This document shows positions 16,630-25,354 of a stretch of 64,000 nucleotides of DNA, piece after piece. Both the position numbers and the translations under genes were made by a program. The notes beneath the pieces were generated by a model that saw only the letters and a list, made by a program, of their open reading frames with translations, did no database searches and was not told where the DNA came from. Within the stretch, counting starts at the first letter, position 1. Each line of letters starts with the position of its first letter. Origin of the DNA: Chromatium okenii (GTDB taxonomy: Bacteria; Pseudomonadota; Gammaproteobacteria; Chromatiales; Chromatiaceae); assembly GCF_016583745.1 (NCBI RefSeq), contig NZ_NRRQ01000005.1, positions 1-64,000 on the forward strand, written 5' to 3'.

Positions 16630-18636
16630 TTAGAGCACGCTTTTTACAACGGCGACCAGATTCTCAACGGTAAAGCCAAACTCTTTGAATAATGCGCCAG
16701 CCGGTGCGGATTCACCAAAGCGATCAACACCGAGTATCGCGCCTTGGGTGCCCACATATTTCCACCAGCCATCAGTCACTGCGGCTTCAACTGCAACCCG
16801 CGCCGTCACTGCTTTAGGCAATACGGCTTCTTTATAGGCGGCATCTTGCGCATCAAACGCATTGGTGCAGGGCATTGATACCACGCGGATTTGTTTATCG
16901 CTCATGGCATCGGCAGCTTTCATTGCCAATTCCACTTCGGAACCGGTGGCAATAATGATTGCATCAGGTGTGCCGGCACAATCGCGCAATACATAACCGC
17001 CCCGCGCAATATCGGCAATTTGTGTTGCCGTGCGCGGCATGTGGGCGAGATTTTGCCGCGAGAAAATTAAACAACTCGGGCCGGTTTTGCGCTCAATTGC
17101 GAGTTTCCACGAGACTGCTGATTCCACTGCATCACAGGGACGCCAAACGCTCATGTTTGGAATCATGCGCAGCGTTGGAATCTGTTCAACGGGTTGATGC
17201 GTTGGACCATCTTCGCCTAAACCAATTGAATCGTGCGTGTACACAAAAATCGACGGCACTTTCATTAACGCTGCCATGCGTAACGCATTGCGAGCGTATT
17301 CGGAAAACATTAAAAAGGTTGCGCCATAAGGAATAAAACCGCCATGCAGAGAAATACCGTTCATCATTGCCGACATGCCGAATTCACGCACGCCGTAATA
17401 AACGTAATTGCCAGCCTCGCTGCCTTTACCAACGCCTTTGCAGCCGCTCCATAACGTTAAATTGGAACCGGCTAAATCCGCAGAACCGCCGAGTAATTCT
17501 GGCAGCAATGGACCAAATCCATTCAACGCATTCTGCGAGGCTTTGCGCGAGGCGATGGTTTCGCCTTTATCAATCACTGCTTGCACAAATGCGCCAGCTT
17601 GTGCTTCCCAATCGGCTGGCAAATCGCCCGCCATGCGGCGCTTGAATTCCGCAGCTTCCGCCGGATAAGCGGCAGCGTAGGCGGCAAATTTGTCGTTCCA
17701 CGCCGTTTCAGCCGCTGCGCCGCGTGTTTTTGCATCCCAGCCTTGATAAACGGTTTCTGGAATCACAAACGGCGCGTGGTTCCAGCCGAGGTTGGCGCGG
17801 GTCAACGCAATTTCAGCATCGCCGAGTGCTGCGCCGTGACATTCTTCTTTGCCCTGCTTGTTGGGCGAGCCGTAGCCGATGATGGTCTGGCAGCAGATCA
17901 AACTCGGTTTATCGGTGACGGCGCGAGCCTGCTCAATCGCCGCTTTGACTGCCGCTGCGTCGTGCCCGTCAACCTTCGGAATCACATGCCAGCCGTAGGC
18001 TTCAAACCGCTGCGGCGTGTTATCGAGGAACCAGCCGGGCGTGGTGCCGTGACCGCGCACTTCGCCGTCAATCGAAATGTTGTTGTCGTCGTAAATCGCA
18101 ACCAGCTTGCCCAAACCCAACGCGCCAGCCAGCGAGCAGGCTTCATGCGAAATGCCTTCCATCAAACAGCCATCGCCGAGAAAAACGTAGGTGTTGTGGT
18201 CAACGATGCTGTGATCGGGCTTATTGAATTGATTGGCCAGCGCGTGTTCTGCCAGCGCCATGCCGACGGCGTTGGTGATGCCCTGCCCCAGCGGGCCGGT
18301 GGTGGTTTCCACGCCGGGCGCGTAGCCATATTCGGGATGGCCGGGTGTTTTGGAATGCAGCTGGCGAAATTGCTTCAAATCCTCGAGGCTTAACTCGTAG
18401 CCGGTGAGATGCAGCAGCGCATAAATCAGCATGGAGCCGTGACCGTTGGACAGCACAAAGCGGTCACGATCAGCCCACTGCGGGTTGGTCGGGTTGTGGC
18501 GCATAAAATCGTTCCACAACACTTCGGCGATGTCCGCCATGCCCATCGGTGCGCCCGGATGACCGGAATTAGCCTGTTGCACCGCGTCCATTGCCAGAGC
18601 ACGGACAGCATTGGCGAGTTCTTTGCGTGAGGACAT
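16630..18636 (-). CDS. tkt: Transketolase
   Basis: 668 residues, full length. It transfers two-carbon ketol units in the pentose phosphate and Calvin cycles with thiamine diphosphate. Visible: [19 protein letters not shown] at the N-terminus, [15 protein letters not shown], the TPP/metal motif [28 protein letters not shown], the pyrimidine-domain [35 protein letters not shown], and a C-terminal [20 protein letters not shown] 18636 has GGAGGGG 7 nt upstream. It is the promoter-proximal gene of the tkt-gap-(accessory)-pgk-pyk-fba run, and a 21-bp palindrome lies in its upstream region. Confidence 0.97.
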   Translation of the reverse strand: MSSRKELANAVRALAMDAVQQANSGHPGAPMGMADIAEVLWNDFMRHNPTNPQWADRDRFVLSNGHGSMLIYALLHLTGYELSLEDLKQFRQLHSKTPGHPEYGYAPGVETTTGPLGQGITNAVGMALAEHALANQFNKPDHSIVDHNTYVFLGDGCLMEGISHEACSLAGALGLGKLVAIYDDNNISIDGEVRGHGTTPGWFLDNTPQRFEAYGWHVIPKVDGHDAAAVKAAIEQARAVTDKPSLICCQTIIGYGSPNKQGKEECHGAALGDAEIALTRANLGWNHAPFVIPETVYQGWDAKTRGAAAETAWNDKFAAYAAAYPAEAAEFKRRMAGDLPADWEAQAGAFVQAVIDKGETIASRKASQNALNGFGPLLPELLGGSADLAGSNLTLWSGCKGVGKGSEAGNYVYYGVREFGMSAMMNGISLHGGFIPYGATFLMFSEYARNALRMAALMKVPSIFVYTHDSIGLGEDGPTHQPVEQIPTLRMIPNMSVWRPCDAVESAVSWKLAIERKTGPSCLIFSRQNLAHMPRTATQIADIARGGYVLRDCAGTPDAIIIATGSEVELAMKAADAMSDKQIRVVSMPCTNAFDAQDAAYKEAVLPKAVTARVAVEAAVTDGWWKYVGTQGAILGVDRFGESAPAGALFKEFGFTVENLVAVVKSVL

Positions 18637-18939
18637 GAAGCCCCTCCTGAGAGTGATGAAAAAAAATCAAAACTGACTGACCGTGACCACCGGCAGCGCG
18701 TTTTGAAACGAGACAATAACCAACATGCAATTTTACGCGATTGACGCCACAAGATTCTGATTTTTATAAAAACGCTATTGTGCATTGCACAATAGAGCTC
18801 TCAATGACGACGCGCTCAAAAGGTGTTCATTTTGAGCGAAAAACCCACCGCTCGGAATTCAAACAATCTGATAACGGGCACAAAGTAGTTTATCAGTTGC
18901 TTATATTGCAGCAACAGCCAACGGGTTGCTACGGCGCAG
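18637..18939 (-). other. Gene-free region upstream of tkt
   Basis: About 300 bp between the tkt start and the stop of the thioredoxin-like gene. It contains the 18775-18795 palindrome and AT-rich patches (TTTTATAAAAACG at 18761-18773; TAAAAT near 18733 on the minus strand) that could hold a sigma-70 promoter for the carbon cluster. I could not fix a -35/-10 pair. No RNA gene is recognised. Confidence 0.5.
18775..18795. promoter_or_regulatory. 21-bp perfect palindrome, candidate operator for tkt cluster
   Basis: CTATTGTGCA-T-TGCACAATAG is symmetrical over all 21 positions. Its centre lies about 150 bp before the tkt start codon. It is too short-looped for a terminator and has no T-tract. The form fits a dimeric repressor or activator site; the regulator is not identifiable. 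Confidence 0.6.
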
Positions 18940-19497
18940 TCAGGTGCTGCGCCACTTGATCGAGCAGCCGATGCTGGGGATTTGCTCGACCGGGCCGCTG
19001 CCGGTCGCCGCCACCTGTTGCATCGCTACAAACAGATCGCGGCGGACATCAGCGGGAGCGGCTTCTTTGCGGCTGGCGTCGAGCCGACCGCGATATTGCA
19101 AGCCGAGCGCGGCGTTATAACCAAAGAAATCGGGGGTGCAGACTGCGCCGTAAGCGTGCGCGACGGCTTGCGTTTCGTCATACAGATACGGGAAGGGAAA
19201 GGCGAATTCGGCGGCGATGCGCTGCATGTTGTCAAACGAATCTTCTGGATAATCAAGCGCATCATTGGCGCTAATGGCCACGCAGCCAATGCCGAGCGCC
19301 GTCAGCTCCCGCGCATCACGAACGATGCGCTCCCGCACCGCCTGCACATACGGACAATGATTGCAGATGAACATGACCAACAAACCGCGCTCACCGCGAC
19401 AGTCCTCTCGCGTCCACACCTTGCCATCAACGCCGCGCAGCGCAAACTCCGGCGCCAACTGCCCAAACGCACAAATCGGGGTTTCGAGTGAGGCCAT
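18940..19497 (-). CDS. Thioredoxin-family / AhpC-TSA-like protein
   Basis: About 185 residues with a thioredoxin fold: LETPICAFGQLAPEFALRGV, then FICNHCPYVQAVRERIVRDA carrying a CxxC-type CNHC active site, AISANDALDYPEDSFDNM, and the cis-proline region AVCTPDFFGYNA. Proteins of this family are thiol oxidoreductases or peroxiredoxin-like proteins of unknown substrate. No signal peptide with the chosen start, so cytosolic. I choose ATG 19497 because GGAGGTGAGC precedes it; longer in-frame starts add unconserved residues. It is divergent from metK, with a 165-bp gap. Confidence 0.85.
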   Translation of the reverse strand: MASLETPICAFGQLAPEFALRGVDGKVWTREDCRGERGLLVMFICNHCPYVQAVRERIVRDARELTALGIGCVAISANDALDYPEDSFDNMQRIAAEFAFPFPYLYDETQAVAHAYGAVCTPDFFGYNAALGLQYRGRLDASRKEAAPADVRRDLFVAMQQVAATGSGPVEQIPSIGCSIKWRST

Positions 19498-19662
19498 GCT
19501 CACCTCCGCATGAATTGAGAACCGAGTGAAGCCGCACATGGTACCGAAATGTGAGACGCTGCCACCACCCAGATGAAATTTTGCGCCTTTTCCGCAAATC
19601 GCTATCATAGATCACACCATTAACCGCGCCTGTTGGCGTTGCGAGTAGGCAACCGAATACTT

Positions 19663-20853
19663 ATGAGCAAGGATTACATTTTCACGTCTGAATCCGTTTC
19701 TGAAGGTCATCCCGACAAAATGGCAGATCAGATTTCTGATGCCGTTCTTGATGAAATCTATCGACGTGATCCGAATCACGCCAAGGCGCGGGTCGCCTGT
19801 GAAACGCTGGTAAAAACCGGCTTCGTGATGTTGGCAGGTGAAATCACTGTCACCGATGCGAACCTCAAAATCGACTATGAAAAAGTCGTGCGGCGCGTTG
19901 TAAAAGAGATCGGTTACGACAATTCCGATTGTGGATTTGATGGCAATAATTGCGGCGTCTTGATTGCACTCGGTGAGCAATCAAAAGACATCAATCAAGG
20001 CGTGGATCGGGCGACTGAAGAAGCGCAAGGCGCTGGCGATCAGGGATTGATGTTTGGTTATGCCACCAACGAGACCGATCTATTGATGCCAGCGCCAATT
20101 GATTACGCGCATCGTTTAGTCAAACGTCAGGCAGAAGTGCGCAAAAGTGGTGCTTTACCTTGGCTGCGTCCCGATGCGAAATCACAGATCACCATTCGCT
20201 ATAGCGATGGCAAACCGGTGGCAATTGATGCGGTGGTTTTATCCACGCAGCACAGCGATACGGTGAGCGACCGCGATCTGTATGAAGGCGTGATGGAAGA
20301 GATTATTAAACCGGTATTGACGGGTACTGGCTGGCTCAATAGCAACACGCGCTATCACATCAATCCAACGGGTAAATTTGTGATTGGTGGCCCGGTGGGC
20401 GATTGCGGATTAACTGGGCGCAAGATCATTGTGGATACTTATGGCGGCATGGCACGGCATGGTGGCGGCGCGTTTTCCGGTAAAGACCCCTCAAAAGTGG
20501 ATCGTTCTGCGGCGTATGCGGGGCGTTATGTGGCGAAAAATATCGTTGCAGCGGGTCTTGCGGATAAATGCGAGATTCAAATCTCGTATGCGATTGGCGT
20601 TGCCGAACCCACTTCCGTTTCAATTGATACCTTTGGCACCGCAAAAGTAGATGAACAACGGATTATTGAATTGATCCGCGCTCATTTTGATTTGCGTCCG
20701 TATGGCATCATGCAAATGCTTGATTTAACGAATCGTGACCTGATTCAATATCAGGATACGGCAGCGTATGGTCATTTTGGGCGCACCGAGCCGGGCTTTA
20801 CTTGGGAACGAACAGATAAAGCGGAGATGCTGCGCGAAGCCGCTGGTCTCTGA
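19663..20853 (+). CDS. metK: S-adenosylmethionine synthetase
   Basis: 396 residues. It makes S-adenosylmethionine from methionine and ATP. Signatures: [19 protein letters not shown] with the catalytic histidine, [14 protein letters not shown], the P-loop-like [20 protein letters not shown], and a C-terminal [19 protein letters not shown]. The start at 19663 (MSKDYIF) is the conserved one; an upstream in-frame GTG adds ten residues not seen in the family. I looked for a SAM or SAH riboswitch in the 165-bp leader and saw none. Confidence 0.97.
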   Translation: MSKDYIFTSESVSEGHPDKMADQISDAVLDEIYRRDPNHAKARVACETLVKTGFVMLAGEITVTDANLKIDYEKVVRRVVKEIGYDNSDCGFDGNNCGVLIALGEQSKDINQGVDRATEEAQGAGDQGLMFGYATNETDLLMPAPIDYAHRLVKRQAEVRKSGALPWLRPDAKSQITIRYSDGKPVAIDAVVLSTQHSDTVSDRDLYEGVMEEIIKPVLTGTGWLNSNTRYHINPTGKFVIGGPVGDCGLTGRKIIVDTYGGMARHGGGAFSGKDPSKVDRSAAYAGRYVAKNIVAAGLADKCEIQISYAIGVAEPTSVSIDTFGTAKVDEQRIIELIRAHFDLRPYGIMQMLDLTNRDLIQYQDTAAYGHFGRTEPGFTWERTDKAEMLREAAGL

Positions 20854-20881
20854 TTTGCACTCGCGGCGCTAAATTCCGTGA

Positions 20882-20907
20882 TTGGATTGCCAATTTTGGC
20901 AATCCAA
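20882..20907. repeat. Palindromic intergenic repeat, TTGGATTGCC family, copy 1
   Basis: TTGGATTGCCAA-TT-TTGGCAATCCAA is a perfect 12-bp inverted repeat 28 nt after metK. Related palindromes occur at 29968-29996 and 52111-52135, and half-matches start the 1266 and 2024 spacers. The hairpin has no T-tract. It probably belongs to a small REP-like family. Confidence 0.7.
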
Positions 20908-20928
20908 CCTCTCAATTAACACCAATAA

Positions 20929-21207
20929 ATGAAAATCACCTACGATTCAGTTAAAAATATGCGTAATATCGCCGAACGCAGTTTGAGTTTTGAACGGGCG
21001 TTAGCATTTGATTTTGAGACAGCAAAGTTTTGGCAGGATACGCGCCGAGAGTATTCAGAAGTGCGCATTGTAGCAATTGGTTATCTCGATAATCGCTTGC
21101 ATGTATTGGTATTTAGCGAAATAACAGATGGCATTCGTATTATCAGTTTTCGTAAAGCAAATTTAAGGGAAGGAGTCACTCATGGTTTCACACTTACCCG
21201 TAATTGA
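20929..21207 (+). CDS. brnT: BrnT family toxin
   Basis: 92 residues, the usual size of BrnT, a RelE-fold ribonuclease toxin. Visible: VKNMRNIAERSLSFERALAF near the N-terminus (normally K-x2-x-NxxKHGVSF-like), REYSEVRIVAIGYLDNRLHV, and the C-terminal IRIISFRKANLRE with the conserved arginines. It overlaps the next gene by 26 nt, the normal BrnT-BrnA order. The N-terminal lysine/histidine segment is diverged, so catalytic competence should be treated with caution. Confidence 0.85.
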   Translation: MKITYDSVKNMRNIAERSLSFERALAFDFETAKFWQDTRREYSEVRIVAIGYLDNRLHVLVFSEITDGIRIISFRKANLREGVTHGFTLTRN

Positions 21208-21454
21208 TGAAGATGACGACGTTGGCGATCTTTCTGAAATCGATCCAGCATTATTTCAGCCATTTTCGGTTTTGCCTGCCTCATTACAAATGCGGCTACG
21301 GCATCGCTTTGAAACCGAAACTCTTTCAGAAGAATGCGTCACCATTCATCTCTCACTAGATGTATTACAAACTTTCAGAGCCACTGGTGATGGCTGGCAA
21401 ACGCGCATTAACGAAGCGTTAAAAGAGTGGCTGAGTACCCATTCACCAGCATAA
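21182..21454 (+). CDS. brnA: BrnA-type antitoxin
   Basis: 90 residues. The C-terminal part CVTIHLSLDVLQTFRATGDG followed by WQTRINEALKEWLSTH is the ribbon-helix-helix of BrnA/COG3514 antitoxins, which bind the toxin and autoregulate the operon. The N-terminal ~45 residues are acidic and likely unstructured until toxin-bound. It overlaps brnT by 26 nt, indicating coupled translation. It is intact, making this the only TA pair in the window with both halves apparently complete. Confidence 0.85.
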   Translation: MVSHLPVIDEDDDVGDLSEIDPALFQPFSVLPASLQMRLRHRFETETLSEECVTIHLSLDVLQTFRATGDGWQTRINEALKEWLSTHSPA

Positions 21455-21474
21455 CGTTTTTAGAGGATTTATTC

Positions 21475-22119
21475 ATGCTATTCAAAGTGTTTGGCAAAAA
21501 GAAAACAGATGATGATGAACCCGAAGTTGAAGAAAACCCCTTAAAAAAAATGGGTCAACTCAGTGTACTGATGAATTCATCTGGACGGGTGAATCTGCAA
21601 ATTTTAGAAGGATTAGCTCAGAATTGTAGCCGCGAGGATTTTGTCGAATTTATTAAACATCCGGTGCTGGCTGGTTCTTCCATTCAGGCGGGTGAATTGG
21701 CATTGCGGCGCAATCTCAAAACACAGGAAGCGAATCAAACCTTCATTTTTGAAATGGATGTGAAAGATGAAGAAGACATGACGGCGCTGTCTGAAGCCTT
21801 AAAACATGCCATCTATCCGCTAATCAAAGAAGAAGGCACAACGCAGGCACAGAATATCTTTACAGTCGGTCGCATCAATGGCAACGATTTGATTATTCCC
21901 GATATTGCAATTTCTAAACGTCATGCAGTGTTGGAAATGAAAAAAGAAGTTTTCGTGATTCGTGATTGCGATTCTACCAACGGCACGATGATCAACGCAT
22001 TCCGCATCAGCAACAAACCGCAACAAATTCGGGACGGCGATGTGATTTCTTTTGCGCGTTATGAATTTACATTTTTATCACCGAGTTCGTTGTATCGTCG
22101 TTTAACTGAAGAGGGATAG
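21475..22119 (+). CDS. FHA domain protein
   Basis: 214 residues. The C-terminal half (about 125-200) is a forkhead-associated phosphothreonine-binding domain: FTVGRINGNDLIIPDIAISK with GR and SKRHAVLEM, then RDCDSTNGTMINAFRI. The N-terminal ~110 residues (LFKVFGKKKTDDDEPEVEEN, SVLMNSSGRVNLQILEGLAQ) match no domain I recognise. FHA proteins read Ser/Thr kinase output in secretion, division or signalling; no kinase gene is in the window. ATG 21475 follows AGAGGATTT and is better than an upstream in-frame start within brnA. Confidence 0.85.
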   Translation: MLFKVFGKKKTDDDEPEVEENPLKKMGQLSVLMNSSGRVNLQILEGLAQNCSREDFVEFIKHPVLAGSSIQAGELALRRNLKTQEANQTFIFEMDVKDEEDMTALSEALKHAIYPLIKEEGTTQAQNIFTVGRINGNDLIIPDIAISKRHAVLEMKKEVFVIRDCDSTNGTMINAFRISNKPQQIRDGDVISFARYEFTFLSPSSLYRRLTEEG

Positions 22120-22141
22120 ATAAACGCAGTTCTGTTTCCAT

Positions 22142-22172
22142 AAAAAATCCCCCGTAATTGGGGGATTTTTTT
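22142..22172. terminator. Bidirectional Rho-independent terminator
   Basis: AAAAAATCCCCC-GTAATT-GGGGGATTTTTT is a symmetrical hairpin with A- and T-tracts on both sides. It lies between the convergent FHA gene and hcp and can serve both. Confidence 0.95.
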
Positions 22173-22186
22173 GTATCCTATAGCCG

Positions 22187-23476
22187 TTATGCAGCTAAAG
22201 CACGTTGTAAATCACCTTGCGGATCATCACCTGTCAACCGCACATCAAACTCCTGTTGCAAAATTGCAAACACATTCGGCGTGATGAATGCCGGCGGATT
22301 GGGTCCCAGCGTGATTCCTTTTACGCCTAAACTCAGCAGCGTTAAAAAGACCGCTACGGCTTTTTGTTCAAACCAACTAATCACCAGCGTCAAGGGCAAT
22401 TCATTCACACTACAATGAAAAGCATTAGCTAATGCGACGGCAACGGCAATCGCACCATAGGCATCATTGCATTGCCCCATATCCAACAAACGCGGTAAGC
22501 CAAGATGTTCGCCGTAATCATGCTCACGAATACGAAACTTGCCGCAGCCAAGCGTTAAAATGAATGAATCTGGCGGAGTGCTTTGCGCATATTCACTGAA
22601 ATAATTGCGCCCTTTTTCTGCACCATCGCAACCACCAATCACAAAGAAGCGGCTGATTTTGCCCGCTTTTATGGCATCAATGATGGCTGGTGCGTGTTCA
22701 AGTAATACGGTGCGATGAAATCCAACTGTCGATTCACCAGTAATGCACTCTTCACAAGGCGCACAACGCAACGCTTCTGCAATTACCGGCGCAAAATCTT
22801 GATCTAAACGTTGACCATTCGGCACCGCCACGCTGCGCATTGTGTACAGCCGTCCTTGATAACTTTGCGGCGGAATGAGTACGCAATTAGTAGTCACAAC
22901 CACTGGTCCCGGAAACGCGGCAAATTCTCTTTTCTGATTCTGCCACGCGCCGCCATAATGACCAGCAAGATTTGGATGCTGTTGGAACTTTTCATACATG
23001 TGCGCGGGGAGCATTTCGCCGTGCGTATAAACGTTAATGTCAGTTCCAGCGACCTGTTCCAATAGGTTCCATAAATCCAACAAATCATGTCCAGAGACTA
23101 AAATACCGGGGCCAGCGCGAGTGCCTTCTTTCACCTTAATCGGCGCTGCTTTACCAAATAATTCAAGGTGTCCAGTATCAAGTAATTCCATAACCCGCAA
23201 ATTCATCTTGCCGCATTCTAAGCACATTTCTAGCAGCGTTTTCACATCAAAATTGACGTTTGTCATCGTCGCAAATAACGCTTCTTCAATAAATGCTGAG
23301 ACCTGTTCATCGAATTGACCCAAGCGGCGGGCGTGATGCGCATAAGCCGCCATGCCTTTAAGGCCGTATAATAAAGTCTCTTGTAATGATTGCACATCGG
23401 CATCTTTACCGCACACGCCGGGCGAATTGACGCAGGCGCTCTGGTGGAACGTTTGTTCACATTGATTGCAATACAT
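22187..23476 (-). CDS. hcp: Hydroxylamine reductase (hybrid-cluster protein), short form
   Basis: 429 residues, shorter than the ~540 of class I/II enzymes and closer to class III forms that lack an internal helical domain. The N-terminal cysteines MYCNQCEQTFHQSACVNS then GVCGK bind a 4Fe-4S cluster with spacing C-x2-C-x8-C-x6-C; the last gap is one residue longer than the usual five. Hybrid-cluster ligands are visible in SGHDLLDLW, THGEMLPAHM, TTNCVLIPP, CAPCEECITGESTVGFH and LTLGCGKFR. Hcp scavenges NO/hydroxylamine and acts in S-nitrosation under anaerobiosis. Start ATG 23476. An FNR-type box lies upstream, supporting anaerobic or NO control. Confidence 0.93.
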   Translation of the reverse strand: MYCNQCEQTFHQSACVNSPGVCGKDADVQSLQETLLYGLKGMAAYAHHARRLGQFDEQVSAFIEEALFATMTNVNFDVKTLLEMCLECGKMNLRVMELLDTGHLELFGKAAPIKVKEGTRAGPGILVSGHDLLDLWNLLEQVAGTDINVYTHGEMLPAHMYEKFQQHPNLAGHYGGAWQNQKREFAAFPGPVVVTTNCVLIPPQSYQGRLYTMRSVAVPNGQRLDQDFAPVIAEALRCAPCEECITGESTVGFHRTVLLEHAPAIIDAIKAGKISRFFVIGGCDGAEKGRNYFSEYAQSTPPDSFILTLGCGKFRIREHDYGEHLGLPRLLDMGQCNDAYGAIAVAVALANAFHCSVNELPLTLVISWFEQKAVAVFLTLLSLGVKGITLGPNPPAFITPNVFAILQQEFDVRLTGDDPQGDLQRALAA

Positions 23477-23543
23477 GGCAAATCTCGTGTCATCGTGGAT
23501 TGGTGCGAGGTCAGTATGATCGCAAGCTGCCAGCAACGCGACC

Positions 23544-23557
23544 TTGATCTAAATCAA
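23544..23557. promoter_or_regulatory. FNR/DNR-type binding site upstream of hcp
   Basis: TTGATCTAAATCAA matches the FNR consensus TTGAT-N4-ATCAA at all ten fixed positions. Its centre is 74 nt before the hcp start codon and about 121 nt before the divergent ppnP start. That places it plausibly at -41.5 for hcp if the leader is about 30 nt. FNR, or NO-sensing CRP/FNR relatives (DNR/NNR), would be the candidates. Confidence 0.85.
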
Positions 23558-23671
23558 GGCGAAGTGTTGCAATACGAATCGGCGCTCAAATCTGCTATTC
23601 TCAACTCGCGCCGATTCGGAGCCGGCGCAACTCATCCGCCCTTTTTGCAGGATCAACTGAGAGCCATTCTG

Positions 23672-23986
23672 ATGTCTGAATTCAGCAACGTGACCGTGAC
23701 CAAACGGGCAAATCTTTATTTCGATGGGCGGGTGTCCAGTCGTACCCTGAGCTTTCCGAATGGAGCTATTAAAACTTTGGGTATTATGCAGCCGGGTGAA
23801 TTTGAGTTTACGACTCATGCGCGTGAAGAAATGGAAATTTTGAGTGGTGAACTTGAGGTTTTATTACCCGATGCTGAGGATTGGCAGCGGATTGAGGGCG
23901 GAGAAACTTTTGAGGTTCCAGCGGAAGCGCGGTTTAGTGTGCGCGTGTTCGCAGTGACTGATTATTGCTGTTCTTTTCTCGATTAA
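23672..23986 (+). CDS. ppnP: Pyrimidine/purine nucleoside phosphorylase
   Basis: 104 residues, a single cupin (DUF1255/PpnP). It catalyses phosphorolysis of diverse nucleosides to base and ribose-1-phosphate. Visible: NVTVTKRANLYFDGRVSSRT, KTLGIMQPGEFEFTTHAREE, EILSGELEVLLP and GETFEVPAEARFSVRV. I choose ATG 23672 as it gives the conserved start; a much longer upstream frame lies inside the hcp control region. Divergent from hcp. Confidence 0.93.
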   Translation: MSEFSNVTVTKRANLYFDGRVSSRTLSFPNGAIKTLGIMQPGEFEFTTHAREEMEILSGELEVLLPDAEDWQRIEGGETFEVPAEARFSVRVFAVTDYCCSFLD

Positions 23987-24031
23987 CTGCGCCAACAGTC
24001 ACTTTTTTATCACTGCATTGCGGAGTGAATT

Positions 24032-24352
24032 ATGATGTTTTCTCAACGTTATTTTGTATTGAGTATGACCCTTGCCAGTGCAATTCCACTCGCGCCACTT
24101 GCTGCGCAACCGGCAATGCCATTCGGGCCGCCGTCATTTGCCAATTTTGATTTGAATCACGATGGTGCAATTACCGAGAAAGAATTCGGTGAAGCACGCG
24201 CCCAGCGGATTAAAGAACGCTCGGAACAGGGCTATCAAATGCGCGGATTAGCAAATGCGCCAGCATTTGCAGAATTTGATCGCAATGGCGACGGGCGTCT
24301 TGATCCGACTGAATTTACGAATTTAGCTGCGCAGCATCGTCCACCGCGTTAA
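24032..24352 (+). CDS. Secreted EF-hand protein
   Basis: 106 residues. The N-terminus (MMFSQRYFVLSMTLASAIPL, then APLAAQP) is a probable Sec signal peptide with an AxA cleavage site. Two EF-hand calcium loops follow: DLNHDGAITEKEF (about 40-52) and DRNGDGRLDPTEF (about 82-94). It is a likely periplasmic calcium-binding protein of unknown partner. It lies 45 nt after ppnP, same strand, and before the fieF-like gene. Confidence 0.88.
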   Translation: MMFSQRYFVLSMTLASAIPLAPLAAQPAMPFGPPSFANFDLNHDGAITEKEFGEARAQRIKERSEQGYQMRGLANAPAFAEFDRNGDGRLDPTEFTNLAAQHRPPR

Positions 24353-24359
24353 TTTTATT

Positions 24360-24395
24360 GAGATCAATTCAATCAAAACAGATTGGATTGATCTC
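24360..24395. other. Inverted repeat between the EF-hand gene and the cation efflux gene
   Basis: GAGATCAAT (24360-24368) pairs perfectly with ATTGATCTC (24387-24395). The hairpin follows the EF-hand stop and lies 18 nt before the next start codon. There is no clear T-tract, so termination is uncertain. Confidence 0.4.
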
Positions 24396-24412
24396 GCTGT
24401 TGAGACTTTTCA

Positions 24413-25354
24413 ATGAATAACGCAACCAGATTAGCCGATGCCGCGACGACCGCAACGTTATTGCGTTTGGCGACCTATGCGTCAGTGGCGACGGCAAGCC
24501 TGTTAATTCTGGCGAAATTAGTGGCGTGGCTATTGACGGGTTCGGTGAGCGTATTAGCATCATTAGTCGATTCTTCAATGGATGTTGCGGCGTCACTCAT
24601 CAATTTATTCGCCGTGCGCTGGTCGTTGCAGCCGCCCGATGCCGAGCACCGCTTCGGACACGGCAAGGCGCAGGCACTCGCCGCGTTGGGGCAGGCGACT
24701 TTCATCGCCGGTTCCGCACTCTTTCTCGGCTTACAGGCGCTGGATCGGCTGGTACACCCGCGCCCGGTCGCCGAGGTCGGGATTGGCTTGGGTGTGATTG
24801 GGTTTGCGATGGTGGCGACGTTGATTTTATTAGCGATTCAGCATTACGTCATTCGTCGCACCGGCTCGCCGGCGATCCGCGCCGATGCACTGCACTACGC
24901 CACTGATTTGATTACCAACGCCGCCACGCTGGGCGCATTGGCGTTGGCTGGCGCGGGTTGGGCTGGATTTGATCCGCTGTTTGGGCTGGCGATTGGCGCT
25001 TACATTTTGTACAGCGCCACGCAAATTGGACGCGAGGCGGTGCAGTTGCTGATGGATCACGAAATCCCCGCTGCGCAGCGCCAGCAGTTGGTCGCCATCG
25101 TGCGCAGCGTGCCGCAGGTTCATGGCGTCCACGATCTGCGCACCCGCCAATCTGGGCAAACGTTGATTGTGCAATTGCATTTAGAACTCGACGATCAACT
25201 GCCGCTGCTGGTGGCGCACGAGATCGCCGATGAGGTGGAAGCGCGGCTGCGGGCGGAATATCCCGATCTTGATCTCACCATTCATCAAGACCCGATCAGT
25301 CTGGTGGGGCGCGAGACCTCAGCGACTGGAGCGCAGCCGTGGTCAGTTGGATGA
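24413..25354 (+). CDS. fieF: Cation diffusion facilitator (FieF-like) efflux protein
   Basis: 313 residues with about six membrane helices and a C-terminal cytosolic domain. It exports divalent metals such as Fe(II) or Zn(II) by proton antiport. Metal-site segments: SLVDSSMDVAASLIN in TM2 and ADALHYATDLITN in TM5, with the loop HRFGHGKAQALA. The C-terminal domain (QLVAIVRSVPQVHGVHDLRT, DLDLTIHQDP) has the dimer-interface histidines. Substrate is inferred from family. Its 3' end overlaps the convergent lipoprotein gene by 59 nt. Confidence 0.9.
   Translation: MNNATRLADAATTATLLRLATYASVATASLLILAKLVAWLLTGSVSVLASLVDSSMDVAASLINLFAVRWSLQPPDAEHRFGHGKAQALAALGQATFIAGSALFLGLQALDRLVHPRPVAEVGIGLGVIGFAMVATLILLAIQHYVIRRTGSPAIRADALHYATDLITNAATLGALALAGAGWAGFDPLFGLAIGAYILYSATQIGREAVQLLMDHEIPAAQRQQLVAIVRSVPQVHGVHDLRTRQSGQTLIVQLHLELDDQLPLLVAHEIADEVEARLRAEYPDLDLTIHQDPISLVGRETSATGAQPWSVG

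Noticed and set aside
17581-18393. 270-codon plus-strand frame antisense to tkt
   Set aside because: It is the complement of conserved transketolase sequence, has biased composition and no domain or ribosome site. It is a by-product of codon bias.
19498-19662. SAM or SAH riboswitch in front of metK
   Set aside because: I could not see the conserved helices of any SAM/SAH class in the 165-bp interval.
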